Source: CAVDAL01 sp963606965 (GTDB taxonomy: Bacteria; Actinomycetota; Coriobacteriia; Coriobacteriales; QAMH01). Taken from it: DNA of 48,424 bases. Every line of letters starts with the position of its first letter. The first letter of the stretch is position 1. Shown piece after piece: positions 1 through 8,628 of this stretch. Both the position numbers and the translations under genes were made by a program. The stretch is from NCBI GenBank assembly GCA_963606965.1, contig CAVDAL010000039.1, forward strand, positions 1 through 48,424. The letters are read 5' to 3'. The notes under the pieces are model-generated. The model made no database searches. It was given only the letters and a program-made list of their open reading frames with translations, and was not told the origin of the DNA.

Positions 1-137
1 CCTGCTACTTCATACCAAGGAGTGACTTCAACACTTAGATTAAGCACAGTAGTAACAGTTACTACAGCTATTAAATTCAATACGCTCCAAACCGTAGCCG
101 CAATCTTAAAAATGCGCATTATTCCTTTTCTTGCCAT
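1..137 (-). CDS. Partial small membrane protein, cut by the left edge
   Basis: Reading leftwards from an ATG at 137 the frame stays open to the window edge, giving 45 codons that begin MARKGIMRIFKIAATVWSV and continue with a hydrophobic stretch typical of one transmembrane helix (about residues 8-34). A GGAAGG ribosome-binding site lies 11 nt before the ATG. It starts 37 nt after the stop of the winged-helix regulator at 175-1107, so the two are probably co-transcribed and the membrane protein may be its partner. A second in-frame ATG (residue 7) could also be the start. The remainder of the gene is outside the window and no family can be named. Confidence 0.5.
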   Translation of the reverse strand, partial: MARKGIMRIFKIAATVWSVLNLIAVVTVTTVLNLSVEVTPWYEVA

Positions 138-174
138 AATTTCGCTATCCTTCCCATCGCAATTCCCGCAATCA

Positions 175-1107
175 TTACTTCCCTAACTGTTTATTTATCA
201 ATTCTTCTGCGCATGCTTCGATTCTTTCATCTTTTGCATCTTTTAAAGAAAGCACAACTGAAAGAATATCTGCACAATCGTCTGTGCTAAACTGCCTTGG
301 GTCATAAGCCCAAAGCTCTAACCTTGCTTGCGAAGATGGATCAATTAATTCATCTGAAAGCAAAGCTTCATCAAACTTACGCCCATAAACAGCGTAACTT
401 GTAACTTTGCTAGGATTAAGCATTGTTTTTTTTGAAAGTGCTGTATCAGCTGCAAAAACAAAATCATCCTTAACTTGCGACTTTTGAATATATCCACCTT
501 TGCGGACTGGGCTAGACAGATATACCTTCGCTTTTTCAAACAATTCTATTCGGCTATATTTAGATGTTAAAATTTTATTTACACCATCTTTTGAAATTGA
601 AAACAGGTCACTTGTTTGCAACTGCTTTGTTGCCCTAGATGCTGTCATAGCACTAAATGGAAGAGCTTTGATAGCATCTGCAAGATACAAGCTTTCCTGC
701 CCGCTATATAAATAGTAAAGAAATAACTGCTGCGTTGAATACATAAATTTTTCGTTTATCTTTTTTGCTTCTTGTTCACATGTCAATAGCGCACCAATAA
801 ATGGAAGATAAATTTGCTTTTCTGTTATAAATGCAATATTTTCAGCAATAAACGTATCTCTTCTATAATTTGAAATTGATGAAAGTTTTAGTGCAATTTC
901 CACATTGTCAACTTCTTGTATCTTTGCAATTTGTTTTTTTAAGGTTGGTAAAGAAACAAGTTCATCTTTTGGAATAATAATTATAAAGCGAACATCTGCT
1001 ATAAAAGCATTGACAAAATCATAAGCTTTGGAAACATACAGAGGCAAAACAGACTGCTTGCCCCATTTTTCATATTTTATTGGCAGACCAAATATTCTAT
1101 CTTCCAT
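175..1107 (-). CDS. Winged-helix (MarR-like) transcriptional regulator, uncharacterised
   Basis: A 310-residue protein. The middle part (about residues 125-185) looks like a winged helix: helices around LFLYYLYSG and YLADAIKALP, then a likely recognition helix near residues 152-168 (FSAMTASRATKQLQ), followed by a beta-wing. The first 120 residues are mixed alpha/beta with a strongly hydrophobic strand (FIIIIP). The C-terminal third is acidic with no recognised motif. It resembles 300-residue MarR-type regulators only in general layout, so the function as a DNA-binding regulator is inferred. The ATG at 1107 has AAGGAG 10 nt upstream. A TATAAT box and a perfect 6-4-6 palindrome lie about 35-50 nt upstream, which fits autoregulation. 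A small membrane protein gene follows. Confidence 0.55.
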   Translation of the reverse strand: MEDRIFGLPIKYEKWGKQSVLPLYVSKAYDFVNAFIADVRFIIIIPKDELVSLPTLKKQIAKIQEVDNVEIALKLSSISNYRRDTFIAENIAFITEKQIYLPFIGALLTCEQEAKKINEKFMYSTQQLFLYYLYSGQESLYLADAIKALPFSAMTASRATKQLQTSDLFSISKDGVNKILTSKYSRIELFEKAKVYLSSPVRKGGYIQKSQVKDDFVFAADTALSKKTMLNPSKVTSYAVYGRKFDEALLSDELIDPSSQARLELWAYDPRQFSTDDCADILSVVLSLKDAKDERIEACAEELINKQLGK

Positions 1108-1140
1108 TTATTTTTTGCTCCTTTTAACTTTTTTCTTCAT

Positions 1141-1160
1141 ATTATAACTTATAAAAGTTA
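1141..1160 (-). promoter_or_regulatory. -10 box plus palindrome upstream of the winged-helix regulator
   Basis: On the minus strand TATAAT occupies 1146-1141. It overlaps a perfect palindrome TAACTT-ATAA-AAGTTA at 1145-1160. The -35 match is weak (TTTGCT at 1168-1163, 16 bp spacing). The position suggests an operator at which the downstream regulator could block its own promoter. Confidence 0.4.
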
Positions 1161-1595
1161 AAAGCAAAGTTTTTTAGTTATCTTTAATCGAATTTAGAAA
1201 CTTATTTGAATACATCAAACTTTGCACATAAATGAAACAATAAGCCTTGTTTAGTAAACTGTACAAGTTTTCCAAATTTCTTGTACACTTTAATAAATTT
1301 TCATGCAAAAAAATAAGCCACCGCCAGCGCGCACATGAAGAGAATACTGCGAAGCAGCAGCCGGCAACACACACGAAGAGAATGCTGCGAACCAGCAGCC
1401 AGCAGCGCGCAAAACATTGCTTGCGCCAAGACCATGCGGACGCCCCTTGAATCAACAAGTTGCAATGCAGTGCAACCTCGCCGCAAGAAGTTGACAAGAT
1501 ATAGTGCCAGGTGTTCTTCGTGGTGATATGCGGAATAACAACACCGTTCTAAACAGCATCTCGGCACTAGCGAAGAGAATACTGCGAAGGCAGTG
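1161..1595. repeat. Gene-free region with three copies of a 17-bp direct repeat
   Basis: No credible gene is seen between 1108 and 1770; the short open frames here have no ribosome-binding sites and low-complexity products. The motif GAAGAGAATRCTGCGAA occurs at 1337-1353, 1375-1391 and 1572-1588. The first two copies continue into similar ...CAGCAG sequence. Base composition is more GC-rich and repetitive than the flanking genes. It could be the decayed end of a mobile element or an intergenic repeat family; no transposase is visible. Confidence 0.5.
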
Positions 1596-1677
1596 AAAAA
1601 AATTATGCGCTCCGGTTTTGCGAGGACTGTTTGAGCGACGTTAGTCGCGAGTTCCGCAGCGGGAGCGCATAATTTTT
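1596..1677 (-). terminator. Long stem-loop, likely bidirectional terminator after asd
   Basis: A perfect 16-bp inverted repeat pairs 1598-1613 (AAAAATTATGCGCTCC) with 1662-1677. The 48-nt loop contains a further small hairpin, GCGAC-GTTA-GTCGC. Either strand ends the stem with a T run (TTTTTTT on the minus strand after the left arm). It lies 94 nt past the asd stop. The loop sequence resembles dispersed stem-loops I associate with gut actinobacterial and clostridial genomes, but that is memory only. Confidence 0.55.
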
Positions 1678-1679
1678 AG

Positions 1680-1763
1680 AACGGGTGCCGAGCTATGACC
1701 GGAGCTAGTACCGAGATGCTAAACGGGTGCCGAGCTATGGCCGGAGTGGGTACCGAATGCCAC
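1680..1763. repeat. Two tandem copies of a 42-bp unit
   Basis: Copies at 1680-1721 and 1722-1763 share AACGGGTGCCGAGCTATG followed by RCCGGAG and a conserved GTACCGA later in the unit. Part of the first unit (1705-1720, CTAGTACCGAGATGCT) is the reverse complement, 15 of 16, of 1555-1570. The array therefore also forms the right arm of a larger palindrome around the terminator-like stem at 1598-1677. Confidence 0.6.
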
Positions 1764-1770
1764 AAATCAA

Positions 1771-2796
1771 TTATGGCAACAACGCCTCGGCGATTTGCAC
1801 TGCATTCAACGCAGCCCCTTTGCGTATCTGGTCTGCAACGCACCAAAAAGCAATGCCATTTTCAACAGTTGGGTCAAGACGCACGCGCCCAACATAAGTA
1901 TCATCTGTACCCTGCAACAAACCAGGCATTGGATAAACATTATTTGCAGGGTCATCCATCAATGTCACGCCATCTGCAGCAGCAAAAGCAGCCTTAGCCT
2001 CTTCAGCAGAAAGCGGAGCATTCAATTCAACATTTATGCTTTCTGCATGGCAACGCAAAACTGGCACGCGCACACAAGTCGGAGCAACCTGAATGCTGTC
2101 ATCGCCAAAAATCTTCTTTGTTTCAACAACCATCTTCCATTCTTCCTTTGTATAAAGGTCATCATGGAAAATATCGATATGCGGAATAGTATTAAATGCA
2201 ATCTGATGAGCAAAAGCACTAACAGTCAATTCTTCATCATTTAAAAATTCGCGAGTCTGATTATAAAGTTCGTTCATTCCTTTAGCACCAGCGCCAGATG
2301 CAGCCTGATATGTGCTAACAACAACGCGCTTAATGCCATTGCCAGCTTCATAAAGAGGCTTCAAAGCAACAACCATCTGAATTGTTGAACAGTTTGGATT
2401 TGCAATAACACCGGAATGCCATTCCAAGTCTTGCGGATTAACTTCAGGAACAACAAGCGGAACATCTTTATCAACACGAAATGCGCTTGAATTGTCAATC
2501 ATTACAGCGCCTGCTGCAACAACAGCATCGCGGAATTTTTCTGAAACAGAACCACCAGCACTGAAAAGCGCAATGTCGACGCCTTCAAAACTATCTTCCG
2601 TCATTTCTTCAACAATAAGTTCTTCGCCATTAAAAGGAACAGTAGTTCCAGCCGACCTTGCAGAAGCAAGAGCGCGAACTTTTGAAGCAGGAAAATTGCG
2701 CTGCTCCAAAACAAGCAGCATCTCGCGGCCAACAGCGCCAGTAGCGCCACAAACAGCAACAACAGGATTTGCGGGCATTTCTTTTGTCCAAGTCAT
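1771..2796 (-). CDS. asd: Aspartate-semialdehyde dehydrogenase
   Basis: Reduces L-aspartyl-4-phosphate to aspartate semialdehyde with NADPH, the branch point for lysine/diaminopimelate, threonine and methionine. The 341 residues match the usual family length. The N-terminal Rossmann fold has GATGAVG at residues 17-23. The catalytic cysteine is in PNCST (Cys136). The substrate-binding and dimerisation half contains YQAASGAGAKGM and the HQIAFNTIPHID region. The ATG at 2796 is preceded by AGGAG at a good distance. The upstream flavoprotein gene ends 48 nt before, so they may share a transcript. A long stem-loop lies downstream. Confidence 0.96.
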   Translation of the reverse strand: MTWTKEMPANPVVAVCGATGAVGREMLLVLEQRNFPASKVRALASARSAGTTVPFNGEELIVEEMTEDSFEGVDIALFSAGGSVSEKFRDAVVAAGAVMIDNSSAFRVDKDVPLVVPEVNPQDLEWHSGVIANPNCSTIQMVVALKPLYEAGNGIKRVVVSTYQAASGAGAKGMNELYNQTREFLNDEELTVSAFAHQIAFNTIPHIDIFHDDLYTKEEWKMVVETKKIFGDDSIQVAPTCVRVPVLRCHAESINVELNAPLSAEEAKAAFAAADGVTLMDDPANNVYPMPGLLQGTDDTYVGRVRLDPTVENGIAFWCVADQIRKGAALNAVQIAEALLP

Positions 2797-2844
2797 GGTT
2801 GTCTCCTATCTTTTGGGAAAGACTTTTTTGAATTCGTTTTAAGT

Positions 2845-4047
2845 TTATCCTTTTGAAGCTGCGCGACCAGCTGCAAGCCCACTTGCCCAAGCCCAGTGGA
2901 GGTTGTATCCGCCGCACTTAGCATCCACATTTAAAGTCTCCCCTGCAGCATAAATGCCAGGCGTCTTACGCGATTCCAAAGTTAGCGGGTCGAATTCATC
3001 AACCAGCGCGCCGCCACGCGTCACCTGCGCATTCTTAATGTTGGCAGGTCCTTCAACTTTTACACAGAAATCTTTGCAAGCTTTTGCTAAAGCTTCACAA
3101 CTCTGTTTTGTTGCAGAATCTGCGGCCTTCAAGTGTGCCTCGCGCAACAAAGCAACAGCTATACGCGGCTGAAAAATTCCGCATAATAATTCTGCATTGC
3201 TTGGCGGCTCGGCTTCAAGAGCACTCTTTTTATTGTAATGCGCAAGAATATCAATGCGCTTTTGCAGCTTTTGCGTCAAAGGAATTTTGTCAAGCTCTGG
3301 CACAAAATCAATCGAAATAATATTTCCTTCTTGTGCATAGCGCGACATATTAAAAATGACAATTCCGCTTAAGCCATAGTCGCGAAATAAAACTTCTCCA
3401 TTTTCAGCAATTATCGGCTTTACAGATTGAGCATTATCATAAAGGCTCACGCGGGCTTTTGCACGAATGCCAGAAAGCCCACGCAAATTCCCAGTCTGAG
3501 TTTTCAAAGCGCAAAGCACGGGTGAAAATGGCATGATTGTATGCCCGCATGTGCCAAGCAAGCGAGTGCCGCCACCAGTTGCAATAATAACTTTATCAGC
3601 TAAAACGCGCTTGCCACATTTGCTTCCAACAATAAAGCCTTCATCAGATTGCGCGATAACATCAACCTCAAAGTTTGTTTGCGTATTCACACCATAGCGC
3701 TCACAGCTGTAACGCAACACATCCAAAACAGAATTTGCAGCATTGCTTTGCGGATAAACTCTGCCTTCATCTTCAACAGTTGTAATAAGTCCAAGCTGCT
3801 CAAAAATTGTGCGAATATGCTTTGGACTATAAGCTTCCAAAATTGGCGCAACAAAAGCTGGCGCATTATAATCTTGTGGCGAAGCATACATATTAGTCAG
3901 GTTGCAGCGCCCATTGCCCGTAGACAAAATCTTGCTGCCAACGCGTTGCTCTGCTTCAAGCAGGAAAACTTGCGCGCCCTTTTGAGCAGCAGAAATTGCT
4001 GCAATCAAACCAGCAGGACCTGCTCCTATTACTGCAAGCCTGTGCAT
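2845..4047 (-). CDS. HI0933/YhiN-type FAD-dependent oxidoreductase
   Basis: A 400-residue flavoprotein of the HI0933 (YhiN, 'aminoacetone oxidase') family. The FAD-binding GAGPAGL motif is at residues 8-14, followed by LLEAEQRVGSKILSTGNGRCNLTN, the family signature. An ATGGG motif lies in the middle, and near the C-terminus GIYAAGE.L..D..CGGYNL.WA.ASG closes the FAD site. Physiological substrates of this family are poorly known. The ATG at 4047 is 3 nt after the stop of the giant activase gene, so the two are translationally close. The coupling is likely operon structure rather than proof of shared function. Confidence 0.9.
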   Translation of the reverse strand: MHRLAVIGAGPAGLIAAISAAQKGAQVFLLEAEQRVGSKILSTGNGRCNLTNMYASPQDYNAPAFVAPILEAYSPKHIRTIFEQLGLITTVEDEGRVYPQSNAANSVLDVLRYSCERYGVNTQTNFEVDVIAQSDEGFIVGSKCGKRVLADKVIIATGGGTRLLGTCGHTIMPFSPVLCALKTQTGNLRGLSGIRAKARVSLYDNAQSVKPIIAENGEVLFRDYGLSGIVIFNMSRYAQEGNIISIDFVPELDKIPLTQKLQKRIDILAHYNKKSALEAEPPSNAELLCGIFQPRIAVALLREAHLKAADSATKQSCEALAKACKDFCVKVEGPANIKNAQVTRGGALVDEFDPLTLESRKTPGIYAAGETLNVDAKCGGYNLHWAWASGLAAGRAASKG

Positions 4048-4050
4048 TGT

Positions 4051-7000
4051 TTAGCTTTCTTTGCTTGTTTGTGTTGCAGCGCCGCCTTGCGCAGCTTGTT
4101 TAACCTGCTCAGCAGCTTGCTTTTGCTGCTCTTCTTGGTTTGAAAATGCAACAGCAATCATAAGCTTAATGCGGTTTAGCTGGTTAACCTCAGAAGCGCC
4201 TGGGTCATAATCAACAGCAACAATATTGCTTTGAGGATACTTGCGGCGCAATTCCTTAATAACTGCCTTGCCAACAACATGGTTCGGCAAGCAAGCAAAT
4301 GGTTGCGTACAAATAACATTTGGCGTGCCTTCTTTGATTAACTCGACCATCTCGCCAGTCAAAAGCCAACCTTCGCCCATCATATTGCAAACATCCAAAA
4401 TTTCAGCAGCACCATCTGCAACTTCTTGAATTCCGCTATATGGAGCAAAGCGCTGTGAATTTTCAAGCACTTTATTTATTGGCTTGCGATAGCTTTCAAG
4501 CAGCTTCACCAAAAACATCGAGAAAAGATATTTCTTCTTGCTTGGAGTAAGCTTTTTCGCGCGGAATGCAGGGTTGATCATAGCGAACAAGAAAAAGTCA
4601 ACCAAGCCAGGAACATTTGCCTCGCAGCCTTCTTTTTCAATAACTTCAACAACTTGGTTGTTTGCTGTTGGGTGGAACTTAACCAAAATCTCACCAACAA
4701 CGCCAACGCGTGGTTTGCTTCCAAAATCTTTGCATGGCAAATTGTCAAAGTCATCAACAATCATCTTGCAAACTTTGCCAATGTCGCGCTTCTTAATCTT
4801 GCCAGTGTTGTCTTTCAAATAATCCATCCACTTGCGGAAGGTCTTATTAGCAGCGCCGGCTTCAGCTTCATAAGGGCGCGTGCGATACAAAGTCATCATC
4901 AAAACATCTGCCAGCAACAGCGCAGGAACAGCAGCTAAAAGCATGTCTTTATTCACTTTAAAGCCTGGATTATTTTCTCCAAGATCTTTGAATGCCAATG
5001 AAATTACTGGCACGTTATCATAGCCTGCTTCATGCAATGCTTTGCGAATAAGACTGATGTAATTTGTAGCACGGCAGCCGCCACCAGTTTGCGAAATCAA
5101 AACGGCAGTCTTGCTCATGTCATATCTGCCAGATGTGACAGCTTCCATAATTTGACCTGTTGTCAAAATTGATGGATAACAAATATCGTTGTTTACATAT
5201 TTCAAGCCAGCGTCCACAGCGCCTGGGTCAACAGAAGGCAAAAGCTCAAGGTTATATCCGTTTTGGCGGAAAATTGGAACAAGCAATTCAAAGTGAATTG
5301 GAGCCATCTGCGGTGCTAGAATTGTCCAGCCTTCATCTTTCATTTGTTGAGTGAACCCAACACGAGGAAATTCTGTGGACTGGGCTTCACGCTGCACTTT
5401 ATATTCATATTGCAAACTCGGGCTGCACAATGCAGTATTATCCACAATATATTTAGACAAATCTAAGTCTTCTTCACTTGGAAGTTCAGCTGCATGTTTT
5501 TGTCTTAATGCAGCAAGCAAGCTGCGAATGCGAATGCGAGCAGCACCAAGATTGCTAACTTCATCAATCTTTAATACTGTATAAACTTTGCCGCTGCCTT
5601 CCAAAATTTCTTGAACTTCATCTGTTGTTAAAGCATCCAAGCCACAACCAAATGAATTCAGCTGAACCAAGTCAAGGTCATTGCGCTGCGTTACAACTTT
5701 TGCAGCATTATACAAACGAGTGTGATACATCCACTGGTCATAAACGCGCAACCTGCGTTCGAGCTCGCCCAAGTGCGCAACAGAATCTTCCGTTAAAACA
5801 GCCAAGCCATAGCTTGCAATAAGCTCTGGAATTGCATGGTTGATTTCACGATCAATATGATATGGTCTGCCAGCTAAAACAACACCATGAGCACCCGTAT
5901 CTTCAAGCCACTTCAAAGCCTCTTCGCCCTTTTTGCGCATGGCCTGTTTAAAGTTCAAATCTTCTTGCCATGCTGCGTCCACTGCAGCATCAATTTCGCT
6001 TTTGCTTGGGAAAGCTTGGTTGGGGTGCGCATCTTTGCGATCTTTTACCAAGCGTTCATAAAGTCGAAGCTTCAAAGCTTCTTTGTCATCATATGGCAAA
6101 AACGGATTCAAAAATTCAATCTTGCTGTCTTTCAAATCATCGATATTCAAGCGCAAAGCTTCAGAATAGCTCATGACAATTGGACAGTTAAAATGGTTAT
6201 TTGCTTCATCATCTTCTTGACGTTCCCAGCGCACGCACGGCATCCAAATGAAGTCGATGTCACGCTGCAACAAATCCATAATATGGCCATGGCTCAACTT
6301 TGCTGGATAACATACGCTTTCAGAAGGCATCGATTCAATTCCTGCTTCATAAGTTTTCTTTGAAGAAGAATTGCTGAGTTCAACGTGATATCCAAGCTTG
6401 GTGAAGAATGTATGCCAGAATGGATAGTTTTCATACATATTCAAAGCGCGCGGAATGCCAACGCTGCCATATTTTGCATCTTCTTTTGGAAGAGATTCGC
6501 GGTCAAAAAGCAAATGTTCTTTGAAATCAAAAAGATTAGGAACTTGCTTTGCTTTGCCAGCATTGCTGCCGCCCTTTTCACACCTGTTGCCAGTAATAAA
6601 ACGGCGGTTTTTGCCAGTCTGCGGGTCTTTGCCAAAATCATTGATTGTGAGTAAACAATTATTTTCACACTTACCACAACGGATTGTAGTGTGTTTAATT
6701 TCCATCGCGTCAATATCTTTTGGAGCTAAAAGCTTGCTGCCACTTCCATCGGCGCGGTCGCGTGCCAGCAAAGCAGCACCATATGCGCCCATTGTTCCAG
6801 CGATGTTTGGACGCACAGCATCATGCCCTGCTAAATTTTCAAAAGCGCGCAACACAGCATCATTTAAGAATGTGCCGCCCTGTACAATCACGTTTGTTCC
6901 CATTTCTTTAGGGTCGCGCAATTTAATAACTTTGAACAGCGCATTCTTTATGACTGAATAGCTCAAACCAGCAGAAATATCACCGACTGTCGCGCCTTCT

Positions 7001-8502
7001 TTTTGGGCCTGCTTCACACGGCTGTTCATAAAAACAGTACAGCGCGAACCAAGATCAACCGGCGCCTTTGCAGAAATTGCTTCCTTTGCAAATTGAATAA
7101 CATCCATGCCAAGAGAACTAGCAAAAGTCTCTATAAATGAGCCGCAACCAGAAGAGCATGCCTCATTTAACATGATAGTTTCAATAACGCCATCTTTAAC
7201 GCGCAAGCATTTCATGTCTTGCCCGCCAATGTCTAAAATAAATTCAACGCCTGGCAAAATTTCTTCCGCGCCGCGCAAGTGAGCAACAGTTTCAATTTCA
7301 CCACTGTCTGCCTGCACAGCTTGCAAAAGTAAGCCTTCGCCATAGCCAGTAACTGTTGTATGCCCAATGCTTACAAGCAAATTACCTGCTGCATCGCGTG
7401 GCAAAGCTTCATAAAAATCGCCAAGCATGCGACGGCAAGTGCCCAAAACGTCGCCCTTGTTGTTTGCATAAAATGTGCGCAAAAGTTCGCCATCTTTGCC
7501 AATAAGAGCAGCCTTCAGAGTTGTTGAACCAGCATCAATGCCAAGATAAGCTTCCCCGCGATAATCTGCAAGGTCTGCTGTTGGAACAGAATTTTTTGCA
7601 TGGCGCTCAACAAATTGTTTGTAATCATCTTCATCTTTAAAAAGCGGATCCAAACGCTCAACTTCACTGCCTTGCATGTCGCCCAAGTTGCGCAAGCGCG
7701 TTGCAACCTCTTCCAAAGTGAAAACTTTTTCATTCTTCTTTGAAGCATATGCTGCACCACGGGCAACAAACAAATGCGATTCAGGTGGTTCAATTGTGCT
7801 TTCTTCAGTTAATTCCAAAGTTTCAATAAAGCGAGCTTTAAGCTGGTCAAGATAGTGAAGTGGCCCGCCCAAAAATGCAACATTGCCATTTATTGGTCGC
7901 CCGCAAGCTAAACCAGAAATTGTTTGAGTAACAACAGATTGAAAAATCGAAGCAGCAATATCTTCTTTGTTTGCGCCTTCATTTAAAAGCGGCTGAACAT
8001 CAGTCTTTGCAAAAACGCCACAGCGTGATGCAATTGGATAAATAATCGTATGCTTTTTTGCAAGCTCATTCAAACCAGAAGCGTCTGTATCAAGCAAGCT
8101 TGCCATCTGGTCAATAAAAGCGCCAGTGCCACCAGCACATGTTCCATTCATGCGCTGTTCAATGCCACCATCGAAATAAATAATTTTTGCGTCTTCGCCG
8201 CCAAGTTCAATAGCAACATCTGTTTGCGGAATTAACTTTTCAACTGCAAACTTATCTGCAATAACTTCCTGAACAAAATCAATATCCAGCCAGCCTGCCA
8301 AAAGCAAACCGCCAGAACCTGTAATTGTGATTGTTGCTTCTTGATTGCCAAGTGTTTCACATGCTTCAGAAACAATCTCGATGACTGTTGCGCGAACATC
8401 TGAATGATGCCTTCTATAAACAGAGAAAAGAAGTTCATCCTCATCATTTAAAGCGAGCAGTTTTACAGTTGTTGAACCAACGTCGATACCAATTCGTAGC
8501 AT
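4051..8502 (-). CDS. Giant 2-hydroxyacyl-CoA dehydratase activator-like protein (BadF/BadG/HgdC family, double ATPase)
   Basis: A 1483-residue cytoplasmic protein of a family typical of strict anaerobes. Two ASKHA ATPase modules are seen: IGIDVGSTTVK at the N-terminus and GIDAGSTTLK near residue 321. Both keep the two cysteines that in HgdC-type activators bind a bridging [4Fe-4S] cluster: Cys122 (GTCAGGTG) and Cys161 (SRCGVF); Cys449 (EACSSGCG) and Cys488 (SRCTVF). A cysteine cluster (CGKCENNC...NRCEKGG) follows. Next come a DUF2229-like region and a dehydratase-subunit-like C-terminal half (GRPYHIDREINHAIPEL; QTGGGCRATNY). Known activators use ATP to inject an electron into 2-hydroxyacyl-CoA dehydratases. 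For the fused giant members the substrate is unknown, and no separate dehydratase genes are in this window. The start ATG at 8502 has AAGGGA upstream, and TATAAT lies at 8540-8535. Confidence 0.88.
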   Translation of the reverse strand: MLRIGIDVGSTTVKLLALNDEDELLFSVYRRHHSDVRATVIEIVSEACETLGNQEATITITGSGGLLLAGWLDIDFVQEVIADKFAVEKLIPQTDVAIELGGEDAKIIYFDGGIEQRMNGTCAGGTGAFIDQMASLLDTDASGLNELAKKHTIIYPIASRCGVFAKTDVQPLLNEGANKEDIAASIFQSVVTQTISGLACGRPINGNVAFLGGPLHYLDQLKARFIETLELTEESTIEPPESHLFVARGAAYASKKNEKVFTLEEVATRLRNLGDMQGSEVERLDPLFKDEDDYKQFVERHAKNSVPTADLADYRGEAYLGIDAGSTTLKAALIGKDGELLRTFYANNKGDVLGTCRRMLGDFYEALPRDAAGNLLVSIGHTTVTGYGEGLLLQAVQADSGEIETVAHLRGAEEILPGVEFILDIGGQDMKCLRVKDGVIETIMLNEACSSGCGSFIETFASSLGMDVIQFAKEAISAKAPVDLGSRCTVFMNSRVKQAQKEGATVGDISAGLSYSVIKNALFKVIKLRDPKEMGTNVIVQGGTFLNDAVLRAFENLAGHDAVRPNIAGTMGAYGAALLARDRADGSGSKLLAPKDIDAMEIKHTTIRCGKCENNCLLTINDFGKDPQTGKNRRFITGNRCEKGGSNAGKAKQVPNLFDFKEHLLFDRESLPKEDAKYGSVGIPRALNMYENYPFWHTFFTKLGYHVELSNSSSKKTYEAGIESMPSESVCYPAKLSHGHIMDLLQRDIDFIWMPCVRWERQEDDEANNHFNCPIVMSYSEALRLNIDDLKDSKIEFLNPFLPYDDKEALKLRLYERLVKDRKDAHPNQAFPSKSEIDAAVDAAWQEDLNFKQAMRKKGEEALKWLEDTGAHGVVLAGRPYHIDREINHAIPELIASYGLAVLTEDSVAHLGELERRLRVYDQWMYHTRLYNAAKVVTQRNDLDLVQLNSFGCGLDALTTDEVQEILEGSGKVYTVLKIDEVSNLGAARIRIRSLLAALRQKHAAELPSEEDLDLSKYIVDNTALCSPSLQYEYKVQREAQSTEFPRVGFTQQMKDEGWTILAPQMAPIHFELLVPIFRQNGYNLELLPSVDPGAVDAGLKYVNNDICYPSILTTGQIMEAVTSGRYDMSKTAVLISQTGGGCRATNYISLIRKALHEAGYDNVPVISLAFKDLGENNPGFKVNKDMLLAAVPALLLADVLMMTLYRTRPYEAEAGAANKTFRKWMDYLKDNTGKIKKRDIGKVCKMIVDDFDNLPCKDFGSKPRVGVVGEILVKFHPTANNQVVEVIEKEGCEANVPGLVDFFLFAMINPAFRAKKLTPSKKKYLFSMFLVKLLESYRKPINKVLENSQRFAPYSGIQEVADGAAEILDVCNMMGEGWLLTGEMVELIKEGTPNVICTQPFACLPNHVVGKAVIKELRRKYPQSNIVAVDYDPGASEVNQLNRIKLMIAVAFSNQEEQQKQAAEQVKQAAQGGAATQTSKES

Positions 8503-8628
8503 AATATCCCTTATTTGAACGTAAGTTTACGACAATTATAAATAACCAAATGTCTATTGTACTTGAATTGTCGCAGTTTTTATGCTCGTATAAGGCAAGC
8601 TGCGAATGCTATAAGATTGAAGGCAGAT

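Noticed and set aside
1174..1497. Minus-strand ORF of 107 codons in the repeat region
   Set aside because: Repetitive Cys/Ala/Arg-rich product, overlaps competing ORFs of equal quality, no ribosome-binding site and no recognisable domain.
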